A DNA stretch of 64,000 nt from Neobacillus sp. FSL H8-0543 (GTDB lineage: Bacteria > Bacillota > Bacilli > Bacillales > Cytobacillaceae), in contig NZ_CP151943.1 in assembly GCF_038592905.1 (NCBI RefSeq), positions 2,172,501 through 2,236,500 of the forward strand, read 5' to 3'. The notes beneath the pieces were generated by a model. The model ran no database searches. It was not told the origin of the DNA and saw nothing but the letters and a program-made list of their open reading frames with translations. This document shows, piece by piece, positions 26,453 to 33,863 of the stretch (the stretch's first letter is position 1; every line of letters starts with the position of its first letter). A program made the position numbers and the translations under genes.

Positions 26453-26902
26453 ATGGTGGATTGTAAAAAGGTTAACAAAATCTTTAGAGTTGTAGGCATA
26501 AAAGGCGGTGGATCTTTTGCTAATTTTGGTACCGATGTTCCAAAACTTGCCCAGCAATTCTTAACTCGAATAGATGAAGTTGAAAATCATTCGGGTATTG
26601 AAGTAGCTCTTTTCGAACCTAAACGGGATACTAACCATCTGGATGGCCACTATTATGTAGGAATAATTGTTAATGAGACTCTAAAAGAGATTCCAGTTGG
26701 GATGGATTATATCGAAACTACACAAGCCTATGTTACGACTAGGGGGAAGATCATTCATATCGCTAACCTACATTACCATTTAGTAAAATGGGCAGATGAT
26801 ACGGGTTATAAACGGGATTTAGATTCTCATATTGTTGAAACTTATCATCCAATGGAAAATGGTGAGGAAGAAGTAGAGATTTATTTACCCATCCATATCT
26901 AA
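26453..26902 (+). CDS. GyrI-like/effector-binding domain protein
   Basis: The 149-residue protein resembles the stand-alone effector-binding (GyrI-like, SOUL/BRO-type) fold: VVGIKGGGSFANFG near the start, GIEVALFEPKRD and HYYVGIIV in the centre, AYVTTRGKIIHI, and a terminal EVEIYLPI strand, which is the usual ending. Such proteins bind small amphipathic or cationic molecules or inhibit gyrase; the ligand here is unknown. GGGGGGATA precedes the ATG. It stands alone between repeat arrays. Confidence 0.72.
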   Translation: MVDCKKVNKIFRVVGIKGGGSFANFGTDVPKLAQQFLTRIDEVENHSGIEVALFEPKRDTNHLDGHYYVGIIVNETLKEIPVGMDYIETTQAYVTTRGKIIHIANLHYHLVKWADDTGYKRDLDSHIVETYHPMENGEEEVEIYLPIHI

Positions 26903-26991
26903 AACCCAGTTGCTTTAAACCTAGGCTGCAAACTTATGGTGGCTTTTATCTAATTTGATAAACCATGGGGACGGTTGGCTAGAAAAATAAA

Positions 26992-27065
26992 ATGGCAGAT
27001 GAAACTGGGGATTCGGCAGGTAAGATAGCGAATTCGGCAGATAGACCACCCCATTTGGCAGATTA
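26992..27065. repeat. 21-bp phased array of GGCAG (4 units)
   Basis: GGCAG occurs at 26994, 27015, 27036 and 27057, exactly 21 bp apart, usually as ATTCGGCAGATAGA. A GGGGACGGTT fragment of family A lies at 26968, directly before the array. Confidence 0.85.
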
Positions 27066-27090
27066 ATAGCCTTTCTATGTAGAACAAGAA

Positions 27091-27117
27091 GGACCCTGCA
27101 TCTAGAGCACAGGGTCC
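27091..27117 (-). terminator. Terminator of GNAT copy 1
   Basis: GGACCCTG pairs with CAGGGTCC about 12 bp downstream of the stop on the minus strand; the T tract is moderate. Confidence 0.75.
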
Positions 27118-27128
27118 TCCTCTATGTA

Positions 27129-27641
27129 TTAGTTCTCAATCCAGAACCTCTTGATCACATTTCCATCTTCCTCAATATAATCCGTATCCGCAACTCCGCC
27201 ATTATTCATGATCGTTTTTGCTGAACCGGTATTCTTCTCATCACAAACAACAAGTACCCTCGTGATTCCTATTTCCTTCGTCTTTTCTAAGGATAGCTCC
27301 AATAATTTCGTCGCATATCCTTTTCGGCGCTCGGATGGACGGATGCCATAGCCGATGTGACCACCCTCGTTCAATAGCCTTTCTGTTAAACGATGGCGGA
27401 TATTAACGACACCAAGAACTTTATTATCCTCGTTAACTAACCAATAAGTAGAATCCGGGACCCAGCCCTCAGGGAGATTTTCATCCTTCTCCAGCATCAC
27501 GGGGAAATCCGAAGGGTCCTTGGCAATCACCCAAGGAATCATCGCCTCGCCGCTCGCTTTCCACTCCTGATAAAAAGATAAATATTCCGTCTCCAACTCC
27601 ATCGTTGGATGTAGAACAGAGGGACGTTTCTCTTGTTTCAT
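27129..27641 (-). CDS. GNAT acetyltransferase, duplicate copy 1
   Basis: This 170-residue GNAT protein has VLGVVNIRHRL, GHIGYGIRPSERRKGYATKL (acetyl-CoA loop) and VCDEKNTGSAKTIMNNGG. It is almost identical to the product at 31241-31759. It differs in an in-frame loss of six residues (LDSEKG-type segment after VML) and in its N-terminus. The first 13 residues (MKQEKRPSVLHPT) are encoded partly by a family A repeat, and the AGG before this ATG abuts it, so initiation may be poor. Translation could instead begin at Met14 (MELETEY). Copy 2 probably keeps the original start. Confidence 0.82.
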   Translation of the reverse strand: MKQEKRPSVLHPTMELETEYLSFYQEWKASGEAMIPWVIAKDPSDFPVMLEKDENLPEGWVPDSTYWLVNEDNKVLGVVNIRHRLTERLLNEGGHIGYGIRPSERRKGYATKLLELSLEKTKEIGITRVLVVCDEKNTGSAKTIMNNGGVADTDYIEEDGNVIKRFWIEN

Positions 27642-27683
27642 CCTAAACTAAATAGGAAACACGAGAAACGTCCCCATGTTTCT
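27613..27683. repeat. Family A repeat at the 5' end of GNAT copy 1
   Basis: AGAACAGAGGGACGTTTCTC and GAGAAACGTCCCCATGTTTC form the palindrome. It covers the start codon of the gene. Confidence 0.85.
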
Positions 27684-27710
27684 ACTTCTTCAACTCGTTT
27701 AGGTATTAAA

Positions 27711-27749
27711 AAAAGGATGAAACCAATATTATATGGTTTCCATCCTTTT
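27711..27749. terminator. Bidirectional terminator
   Basis: AAAAAAGGATGAAACC pairs with GGTTTCCATCCTTTTTT with one bulge. It lies 29 bp after the stop of the acidic secreted protein gene (minus strand). Confidence 0.85.
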
Positions 27750-27777
27750 TTAAAAATAGTCCGTTACACTATTTTAC

Positions 27778-29028
27778 TTAGTTTTTACCGTTCCCATTGC
27801 CATTACCATTACCTTTATTACCATTCTCGCTCTTTTTTTCAGTGTCTTTATTTTGTGCATTTTGATTGTTTTTGCTAGCTGGCTGTTGTTTTTTTTCTTT
27901 TTCCACTTGAGCTTTTTGATTTTGTACCTCTGCTTTTTGTTTACCTTGAACACGTTTTTCATCAGCTTTTTGTTGCTTTTCAACAACTGGAGTTGTAACT
28001 ACCGGTTGTACTTCTTCCGTAGTTCCTTCTTCTGTAACTGGATCTGTTCCTTCAGTTTCAGTTGTAGTTTCAGTTTCTTGCTTAACTTCTTCCACTTGTT
28101 CTACCACTGATTCTTCAGTTGGGTCTACTGCCTCTTCTTCAACTACTTCACTATCTTCATTTGCAAATTTACTAGCTTTTTTCTCAAGCTTTTCAAGTTT
28201 TTTATCTAATTTAGCAAAAGACTTTTGAATATTCTTCATTAATGCTTTTTGAGCTGTAGGATTTTTCACATGAGATAATGCAGCAGCTAATGCGTCAATG
28301 TTATTCGCAAGCTTAGCTTCTACATCGTCCTCTTCAGTAACTTCAGCCACAACTTCTTCTTCATTTACTTCTGCAGATTCTGTTTCTTCAGCTACTTCTC
28401 CTTGATTAGCTTCTTCTACTGCTACTTCCGTCTCTTCACCTGCCACATCTTCAGATTCAGCTAGATTTTCAGCTGCCTCTTCTTGAGTAGCAATTGCTTC
28501 TTTAAGTAACTCTTCAGCTTCCTCCGTTTTACCTTCCGCAAATAATGTATTTGCTTCAGCAATACGTTCTGCTGCGAATCCAGCTAATAGACGAGCTTCT
28601 TCATAATCATCAAAAGTAACGGCAAGTCTTACTTTTTCTATCATGATTTTTACAAAATAGAAGAAATCTCCAGGTACCAAAGATACCTCTTCTTCTTGAA
28701 CATTTTCTTCAGTTGTTTCTTCTTCTGTTACATCCTCTTCGCCTTCAGTTGCATTTTCCTCAGTAACTTCTTCACTTTCAGTTCCTTCTGCTACTTCATC
28801 TTCAGTAGTCGTTTCTTCCTCCACAACTACATTATCTTCTGTAGTAGTATCTTCAGAAATCATCCCATCATTAACAGCTTCTTCAGTTACTGTGCCTTCT
28901 GTAATTGTTGTAACTTGTTGCTCTGTTACATCTTCATTCGCAAAAACTGCTGGTGTTGCCAATGAAAAAATAAGTACAGATGCTACTGTTCCGCTAATAA
29001 TAGACTTCTTGAACTTTCCGATCTTCAT
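27778..29028 (-). CDS. Secreted acidic repetitive protein with a DUF5667-like segment
   Basis: This 416-residue exported protein has a signal peptide (about 1-30, cut after ATPAVFA), then a long Glu/Thr/Val-rich low-complexity region. A folded helical segment at about 118-190 (LVPGDFFYFVKIMIEKVRLA, EEARLLAGFAAERIAEA) resembles DUF5667. Another acidic stretch, a second helical segment (about 235-290), and a Lys/Gln/Asn-rich tail ending in GNGNGNGNGKN follow. No enzymatic motif. It may be a cell-surface or matrix protein. The minus-strand coding bias to GAA/GTA repeats suggests expansion by slippage. Confidence 0.85.
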   Translation of the reverse strand: MKIGKFKKSIISGTVASVLIFSLATPAVFANEDVTEQQVTTITEGTVTEEAVNDGMISEDTTTEDNVVVEEETTTEDEVAEGTESEEVTEENATEGEEDVTEEETTEENVQEEEVSLVPGDFFYFVKIMIEKVRLAVTFDDYEEARLLAGFAAERIAEANTLFAEGKTEEAEELLKEAIATQEEAAENLAESEDVAGEETEVAVEEANQGEVAEETESAEVNEEEVVAEVTEEDDVEAKLANNIDALAAALSHVKNPTAQKALMKNIQKSFAKLDKKLEKLEKKASKFANEDSEVVEEEAVDPTEESVVEQVEEVKQETETTTETEGTDPVTEEGTTEEVQPVVTTPVVEKQQKADEKRVQGKQKAEVQNQKAQVEKEKKQQPASKNNQNAQNKDTEKKSENGNKGNGNGNGNGKN

Positions 29029-29154
29029 GTGTTTTTCCCCCTAAATTGATTTACACTAAAATATTCGACGAAAGTTGATATATATGTCCGTATTTCTTAA
29101 AAAATAGTAAATTGTTCCTATATTGATATAATTACCCAAGGTACCTAGCGTATT

Positions 29155-29205
29155 TTGGCAGATAGACTCAGAGATTCGGCAGATAGACCACCCCATTCAA
29201 TAGTT
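29155..29205. repeat. 21-bp GGCAGATAGA pair
   Basis: GGCAGATAGAC occurs at 29157 and 29178, 21 bp apart, followed by CACCCCATT as in the array at 26992. It lies in a 436-bp gap that otherwise contains the terminator at 29290 and AT-rich sequence upstream of the SUKH gene. Confidence 0.75.
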
Positions 29206-29289
29206 TTTATAACAAAGACCCCGCTCAACCACTAAGCCGTTCTCTTTTGGAGTACCCACATAGGAAAAAACGAATATAAAAACAAGTAT

Positions 29290-29328
29290 AAAAGCAGTGG
29301 ATTTCACAAATGAAATCGCGCTGCTTTT
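29290..29328. terminator. Terminator-like hairpin
   Basis: AAAAGCAGTG..ATTTC pairs with GAAAT..CGCTGCTTTT. No gene ends directly before it on the plus strand, so it may be left from a lost gene or serve as an insulator. Confidence 0.6.
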
Positions 29329-29464
29329 AACATTTTTCTGGAAAATATATGGTAAAATTAGCAAGGAGGCTTTTTTTAAAATGTCCCTTTAGTTCAGGAA
29401 GGTATTGTCAAAACCCATATTGAATTATAATTAAAATTAAGTTACCGAGGCGGGGTTGAAGTGA

Positions 29465-30823
29465 ATGAAAGATGTGACATTATTTTTATCAAAATGGAAG
29501 CAAATAATACAAAAACTAGAGAACAATAACGGCAAAGTTCATCCAATTGAAATTGGAAAAAAAGCAACGATACAGGAGATAGAAGCTAAAGAAAAAGAGT
29601 TAGGTTATCAATTACCTCCTTCGTATAAATACATTTTAAATAACCTAGGATCATCACTCTCGTTTTATTACTCATTTTCTGAAGATACAATTATTCCAAG
29701 TGAATTCAACGAAATATTCTCTGGAGAGATAAATTGGAATATTGACTTCCTTCAGGATTTAAATATGTTAGCTGACGAACTTATGGAAGACGGAGAAGAT
29801 TACGGGGCGACACTTAGAGGGAAATTAGAGTTTTCTCATGCTGGAAACGGAGATATTTATGCGTTTGATATGTCTGTTGAGAGTGATGAGAAACCAGTTG
29901 TTTATTGGGAACATGAAGAAGACACTGTTACTTATATTGCGGATTCATTTATCGATTATTTATTAAGGATAACTGAACTTGGGTGTATTGGTAGTGAAAA
30001 ATGGCAGTTTGAATATTTTCTTAGCGATACGGGGTTAGACACTACAAATACAGCAGCAGCTAAGTGGAAGCATTGGTTTGAGTCATTTTCAGAAACAACC
30101 TTAGATGATGTGAAAAATAACATGGAACAGCTAATAGCTTTTGCGGTTTATCGAGATAAATTAGATGAAGAATCAATCGACTTTCTCCGGAAATTCAGTA
30201 GAAATGAATTATTTGATTACCTTTTAGAAGAACTAGATAAAAAAGAGTCATTTAAAGACCAGAAGATGATATGTGAGGTGATTGGAAAAGTCTTAGGAAA
30301 TTACGCAGACTCATGGGTTAGAAGTTTGTGGGAAGCAAAGCAAGATATTATGGATAGTAGATTACGTTCCTTTCTAACTTCAATGTGTTTAAGTAAGGAT
30401 GAAGGACTAACTTTAGTATTTAATTTTCTTGAACAAGAATCTAATAAAAAGATAACTGGGTACGACGCACTTTCCCATCTAGGTGATTTTCATTCAAGGG
30501 ATGTTATTTTGTGGATGGAGAATCATGTTAAATTTCCTGTGACAGAAGGGTGGGACGAACTATTCGTAAGGTCAAATTTTTCGCGGGATGACATAGAAAG
30601 GTGGACCTCCTTAGATGAGAGACATGAAGTAACTGTGATTCACGCATTAGAAAAGTATGTCTATATGAAGGTTGCAAATAATAAATTTTTCTATGGTATC
30701 TCAGGTCTTCCATCAAAATCCGATTTCATTGATTTTCTAGCTAAATTACAGGCTAAACAAGTGTTAAAAAAGAGGATACTGTCCTTAGAGTATGTTATAC
30801 AAAACATAAATATATTTTATTAA
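29465..30823 (+). CDS. SMI1/KNR4 (SUKH) domain protein with helical C-terminal extension
   Basis: This 452-residue protein has an N-terminal SUKH domain (about 20-180): ATIQEIEAKEKELGYQLPPS, YKYILNNLG, the AGNGDIYAFD core and PVVYWEHEEDTVTYIADSF. The remainder (about 190-452) is helical and repeat-like, perhaps HEAT-type. SUKH proteins are best known as immunity proteins of polymorphic toxins, but here there is no toxin gene next to it, so a housekeeping or orphan-immunity role is equally possible. A GAGGCGGGG-like site precedes the ATG. Confidence 0.82.
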   Translation: MKDVTLFLSKWKQIIQKLENNNGKVHPIEIGKKATIQEIEAKEKELGYQLPPSYKYILNNLGSSLSFYYSFSEDTIIPSEFNEIFSGEINWNIDFLQDLNMLADELMEDGEDYGATLRGKLEFSHAGNGDIYAFDMSVESDEKPVVYWEHEEDTVTYIADSFIDYLLRITELGCIGSEKWQFEYFLSDTGLDTTNTAAAKWKHWFESFSETTLDDVKNNMEQLIAFAVYRDKLDEESIDFLRKFSRNELFDYLLEELDKKESFKDQKMICEVIGKVLGNYADSWVRSLWEAKQDIMDSRLRSFLTSMCLSKDEGLTLVFNFLEQESNKKITGYDALSHLGDFHSRDVILWMENHVKFPVTEGWDELFVRSNFSRDDIERWTSLDERHEVTVIHALEKYVYMKVANNKFFYGISGLPSKSDFIDFLAKLQAKQVLKKRILSLEYVIQNINIFY

Positions 30824-30867
30824 GTTTATGAAACAATGGCACTTAAACTACACCTTAAGTACAATAA

Positions 30868-30902
30868 AAAACAGTGGTAAATCATCAATTCACCGCTGTT
30901 TT
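30868..30902 (+). terminator. Terminator after the SUKH gene
   Basis: AAACAGTGGT pairs with (C)ACCGCTGTTT, followed by T residues. Confidence 0.8.
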
Positions 30903-30939
30903 TTATTGCATATAGATAATATCTTTCAACTCGAATATT

Positions 30940-31227
30940 TTATCGGTTAATCCCAATCGCTGTGCAGGCCCTTCTAAATCTTGCATTCTTTTTAGCTAAT
31001 TCATGAGGATGGTCATCTTTATAGAGTATTGCGTCCAGTGCCAGTTCATCAAGAGAGAAATTCCAACCGTAAGCAATTTCAGCCCGGAAGACAAATCTAC
31101 TCTCCATTTTCCGAGATGACAATGTGTGTTGGAGATTCAGAGCGAGTTCATATGCGAACGGCTCTGCTATTATAGGTGCTTTTATCTGTGCGGGTACCTC
31201 AAAAAAGAAAGGCTTAATCAACCACAC
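30940..31227 (-). CDS. Hypothetical protein, 95 aa, uncertain
   Basis: The frame begins at GTG 31227, 13 bp after GNAT copy 2, with AAGGA four bases before it. The product is a mixed charged sequence (SRFVFRAEIAYGWNFSLDEL, ending ARFRRACTAIGINR). I do not recognise it. The start lies in AGGACCCTGTG, the same sequence that forms the terminator arm after GNAT copy 1. The gene may therefore be the remains of a longer one joined here when the locus was duplicated. Confidence 0.38.
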   Translation of the reverse strand: MWLIKPFFFEVPAQIKAPIIAEPFAYELALNLQHTLSSRKMESRFVFRAEIAYGWNFSLDELALDAILYKDDHPHELAKKNARFRRACTAIGINR

Positions 31228-31240
31228 AGGGTCCTTAGTT

Positions 31241-31759
31241 TTAGCTCTCCATCCAAAAACGCCGGATTACATTTCCATCTTCCTCAATATAATCCCTATC
31301 CGCAACTCCGCCATTATTCATGATCGTTTTTGCTGAACCAGTATTCGTTGCATCACAAACGACAAGTACCCTCGTGATCCCTATTTCTTTCGTCTTTTCT
31401 AAGGATAGCTCCAATAATTTCGTCGCATATCCTTTTCGGCGCTCGGATGGGCGGATGCCATACCCGATGTGACCACCCTCGTTCAATAGCCTTTCTGTTA
31501 AACGATGGCGGATATTAACAACTCCAAGAACTTTTTTATCCTCGTTAACTAACCAATAGGTAGAATCCGGGACCCAGCCCTCAGGGAGATTTTCACCCTT
31601 CTCGGAATCTAGCAAAGACTGCAGCATCACGGGGAAATCCGAAGGGTCCTTGGCAATCACCCAAGGAATCATCGCCTCGCCGCTCGCTTTCCACTCCTGA
31701 TAAAAAGATAGATATTCCGTCTCCAACTCCATCGTTGGTCGTGTTAAAAATACAGCCAT
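31241..31759 (-). CDS. GNAT acetyltransferase, duplicate copy 2
   Basis: This 172-residue GNAT protein has the same motifs as copy 1 at 27129 (GHIGYGIRPSERRKGYATKL) and nearly the same DNA, but keeps six extra residues around LLDSEKG. AGGTGA sits six bases before ATG 31759; another ATG two codons earlier is too close to that site. This copy has the better translation start, so it is likely the parent gene. Substrate unknown. It is followed closely by the 95-aa frame. Confidence 0.87.
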   Translation of the reverse strand: MAVFLTRPTMELETEYLSFYQEWKASGEAMIPWVIAKDPSDFPVMLQSLLDSEKGENLPEGWVPDSTYWLVNEDKKVLGVVNIRHRLTERLLNEGGHIGYGIRPSERRKGYATKLLELSLEKTKEIGITRVLVVCDATNTGSAKTIMNNGGVADRDYIEEDGNVIRRFWMES

Positions 31760-31787
31760 TTCCATTCACCTACTAATATAGAATTAA

Positions 31788-31822
31788 CCACGGAGACGGT
31801 TCCCACTAGAACCGTCATAGTC
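31788..31822. repeat. Family A repeat, short copy
   Basis: ACCACGGAGACGGTTCCCAC and AGAACCGTCATAG, in the gap between GNAT copy 2 and the flavoprotein gene. Confidence 0.7.
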
Positions 31823-31832
31823 TCCCTCTAGT

Positions 31833-32741
31833 CTAAAATCTCTCATAGGTAATGTCTACATTTATTGCATAGGCCACCTTACTGCCGTCCGCCGCGGCAA
31901 GGATTAGTGACGATGGTTTTAGTTGAGCGGACTCGCCTGCGGTGTAGATGTTTTTTTGCGAGGTGCGGCCTGCATCGTCGGTTACCAGCGCTCCGTTTTC
32001 TTGGAGCGCGCACCCGAGCTGTTCGGCAAATGGGTTGGGTCGATGGAATTTTGGCAGGATAAACCCGCCCGTTCTTTTCGTAATATAACCAGATTGAAAT
32101 TCCATACTTTGCAAGCGACCATCTTCCCCATGCAGTTTTTTTATCGGCTCCGTCACGACCATGATCTTTCTCCGCTCCAGCTCGTCTATTTTTGAAAAAT
32201 TCATAGGCTGACCGTTTGTCGCCACCAGCAAATCCCGCGACCAATTGTAAACAAGTTTGGCCAGATGCACCGCGCTATCCTCGTTCTCGACAATGATAAT
32301 CAGCGGTTGGTCCCTTAGCTCCCAGCCATGGCAGTACGGACAACTAAATAGGCTTTTTCCATAAAAACGTTGAATCTCCGGTACGGATGGAAACACCTCT
32401 TGAATGCCCGTTGCTAACAAGATTTTTTCGGCATAATACACCCTTTCATCCGACGTGATCATTTTAAACAATTGGTTATCGGCTCGTTTAATTATTTGTG
32501 TAACCGTCTCATTGAAAAATTGAACGGACGAATAGTTCCTTAACTCCTCCAAGGCAATTTTTTTAAAATCTGAAGGTTTGACGCCGTCTCGGGTAATAAA
32601 TCCATGGGATTCATGCGCGACCCGGTTTCGGTTCGTGCCATCATCGAACAAAGCCACCTTCCTACGTGCCCTTCCCAAAACCAGGCTTGCATTCAAACCC
32701 GCAGGTCCCGCACCCAGCACCGCACAATCAAAAACCTCCAT
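31833..32741 (-). CDS. Thioredoxin reductase-like FAD/NAD(P) oxidoreductase
   Basis: This 302-residue flavoprotein has the FAD-binding GAGPAGLNASLVLGRAR near residues 9-25, the ATG motif (ILLATGIQE), a CPYC redox pair (SCPYCHGWEL, about 130-139) and a terminal FAD-contact segment (NIYTAGESAQ, ending in a helix with AAADGSKVAYAIN). This is the TrxB-like fold without a full TrxB sequence; the partner is unknown. The second nucleotide-binding segment (IIIVENEDSA) lacks the usual GxGxxA, so NAD(P)H binding may be altered. The start is ATG 32741 with GGGAGGG upstream; a longer frame reads into a family A repeat. Confidence 0.86.
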   Translation of the reverse strand: MEVFDCAVLGAGPAGLNASLVLGRARRKVALFDDGTNRNRVAHESHGFITRDGVKPSDFKKIALEELRNYSSVQFFNETVTQIIKRADNQLFKMITSDERVYYAEKILLATGIQEVFPSVPEIQRFYGKSLFSCPYCHGWELRDQPLIIIVENEDSAVHLAKLVYNWSRDLLVATNGQPMNFSKIDELERRKIMVVTEPIKKLHGEDGRLQSMEFQSGYITKRTGGFILPKFHRPNPFAEQLGCALQENGALVTDDAGRTSQKNIYTAGESAQLKPSSLILAAADGSKVAYAINVDITYERF

Positions 32742-32756
32742 AGATATTTCCCTCCC

Positions 32757-32800
32757 TTCAGAACCATGGGGACGGTTGTAAAGCAATCGTCCCCCCGGCT
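32757..32800. repeat. Family A repeat upstream of the flavoprotein gene
   Basis: CAGAACCATGGGGACGGTTG and AATCGTCCCCCCGGCTTACTC flank a short centre. It lies in the gene's leader. Confidence 0.75.
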
Positions 32801-32867
32801 TACTCCTGTAGTTCATTTATATTACTGTTTGTCTCAAATATGAGCTGGGGGGGTTTTTGTGCAGAAA

Positions 32868-32903
32868 AAAAAGCCAGGAGAAGCGTCCGTCCCTCTGGCC
32901 CAC
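32868..32903. repeat. Family A half copy after vanY-like gene
   Basis: AGCCAGGAGAAGCGTCCG and GTCCCTCTGGCC. The palindrome ends two bases from the stop of the carboxypeptidase gene and may act as its terminator. Confidence 0.7.
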
Positions 32904-32905
32904 AC

Positions 32906-33760
32906 TCACTCCTGCACCGTTACAATCACCCCGTCCATGTTATTGCCGGAGATTTCAAAGGCTTGGTTTTTAGGTAGTTGAATGGTTTCGCTTTCGCTAA
33001 CGGTGTAATAGGAAACGGTGTATTTTTGTCCCTTGAAGGTGGCGATGATGTTTTTTTCTTGTGTGAGATAGTCGAGATATTCTTCCAGTGCAAAGTTCTT
33101 TTCCTGGATGATGGCACTGTGAGGCAGCCCGACATAGCGGATATGCCACGGCTCATATTGGATTCCGGTCACATGTGTTTTATCCTTCGGGTAGCGCAAA
33201 ATAAAACCGGATTTCCACGCATTTTCTTCGATCCACTTTCCTTCCGGCGCTTCATTCATCGGCGCCTTCGTGGACCCGACATCAAGCGATACTCCTAAAT
33301 TATGTTCACTATATCCTGCCGGTAGAGCATAATCCGAACCCATTTCCTCGTAAAGCAAGCTTTGCTCCTGGAAGTCCCTATAGCCACTATTAATCGAAAA
33401 ATGATGTACTCCTTCTTTTTCCGCCGCGGCTACCATTTTTCCAAATGCTAGAGCAACACCCTCTGACAACTCAATCTCGCTATCAAGCAGCACAACTTCC
33501 ATTGTTAAATCATGCTGTAGGTTCACCACATCCTCTCTCTTACTCTCTTGTTTCATAGGATGTTCTGCGTTAACCAGCAGTAGATTTCCTCGATAAATAT
33601 CCTCCTTTGTAACCCTTACCTCTTCGTATGTATCGACAAACCCGCTCTGGGCTTGATCATACTTCTTGATTTCAACATTATCTTGAAAAAACGCTGGCAT
33701 CTTAATGACCGGATACCCAATACCGAAAACAAGCACCGCTAAAAAAACCCACTTCTTCAT
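32906..33760 (-). CDS. VanY-type D,D-carboxypeptidase
   Basis: This 284-residue membrane-anchored peptidase has a signal anchor (about 4-20) and a C-terminal VanY/M15 domain. Zinc and catalytic residues are visible: His153 and Asp160 in SEHNLGVSLDVG, Glu203 and His206 in YEPWHIRYV. INSGYRDFQEQ is the family's substrate loop. It removes the terminal D-Ala from stem pentapeptides. It follows the two-component genes in the same direction, with a row of TTTAAG repeats between, so it is a likely target of that system. No vanH, vanA or vanX gene is in the window. Confidence 0.9.
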   Translation of the reverse strand: MKKWVFLAVLVFGIGYPVIKMPAFFQDNVEIKKYDQAQSGFVDTYEEVRVTKEDIYRGNLLLVNAEHPMKQESKREDVVNLQHDLTMEVVLLDSEIELSEGVALAFGKMVAAAEKEGVHHFSINSGYRDFQEQSLLYEEMGSDYALPAGYSEHNLGVSLDVGSTKAPMNEAPEGKWIEENAWKSGFILRYPKDKTHVTGIQYEPWHIRYVGLPHSAIIQEKNFALEEYLDYLTQEKNIIATFKGQKYTVSYYTVSESETIQLPKNQAFEISGNNMDGVIVTVQE

Positions 33761-33832
33761 ACTAAAATCCCCTCCCTATTCTATCTAATCAATAGAATAG
33801 CGAAAGGTTTTTAAATAAAGAGTGGGGTAAAG

Positions 33833-33860
33833 TTTAAATTTTTCTTAAATTTTTCTTAAA
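33833..33860 (-). promoter_or_regulatory. Three TTTAAG-type direct repeats, 11 bp apart (response-regulator site candidate)
   Basis: On the minus strand TTTAAG, TTTAAG and TTTAAA are separated by AAAAA or a similar 5-bp spacer, giving an exact 11-bp step. This is the classical layout of OmpR/PhoB-family regulator sites (for example the CiaR type). It lies directly after the histidine kinase stop and about 75 bp before the carboxypeptidase start. Confidence 0.55.
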
Positions 33861-33863
33861 TTT

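Noticed and set aside
32742..32816. 25-residue N-terminal extension of the flavoprotein
   Set aside because: It is encoded in part by a family A repeat; GGGAGGG directly before ATG 32741 marks the start, right before the FAD-binding region.
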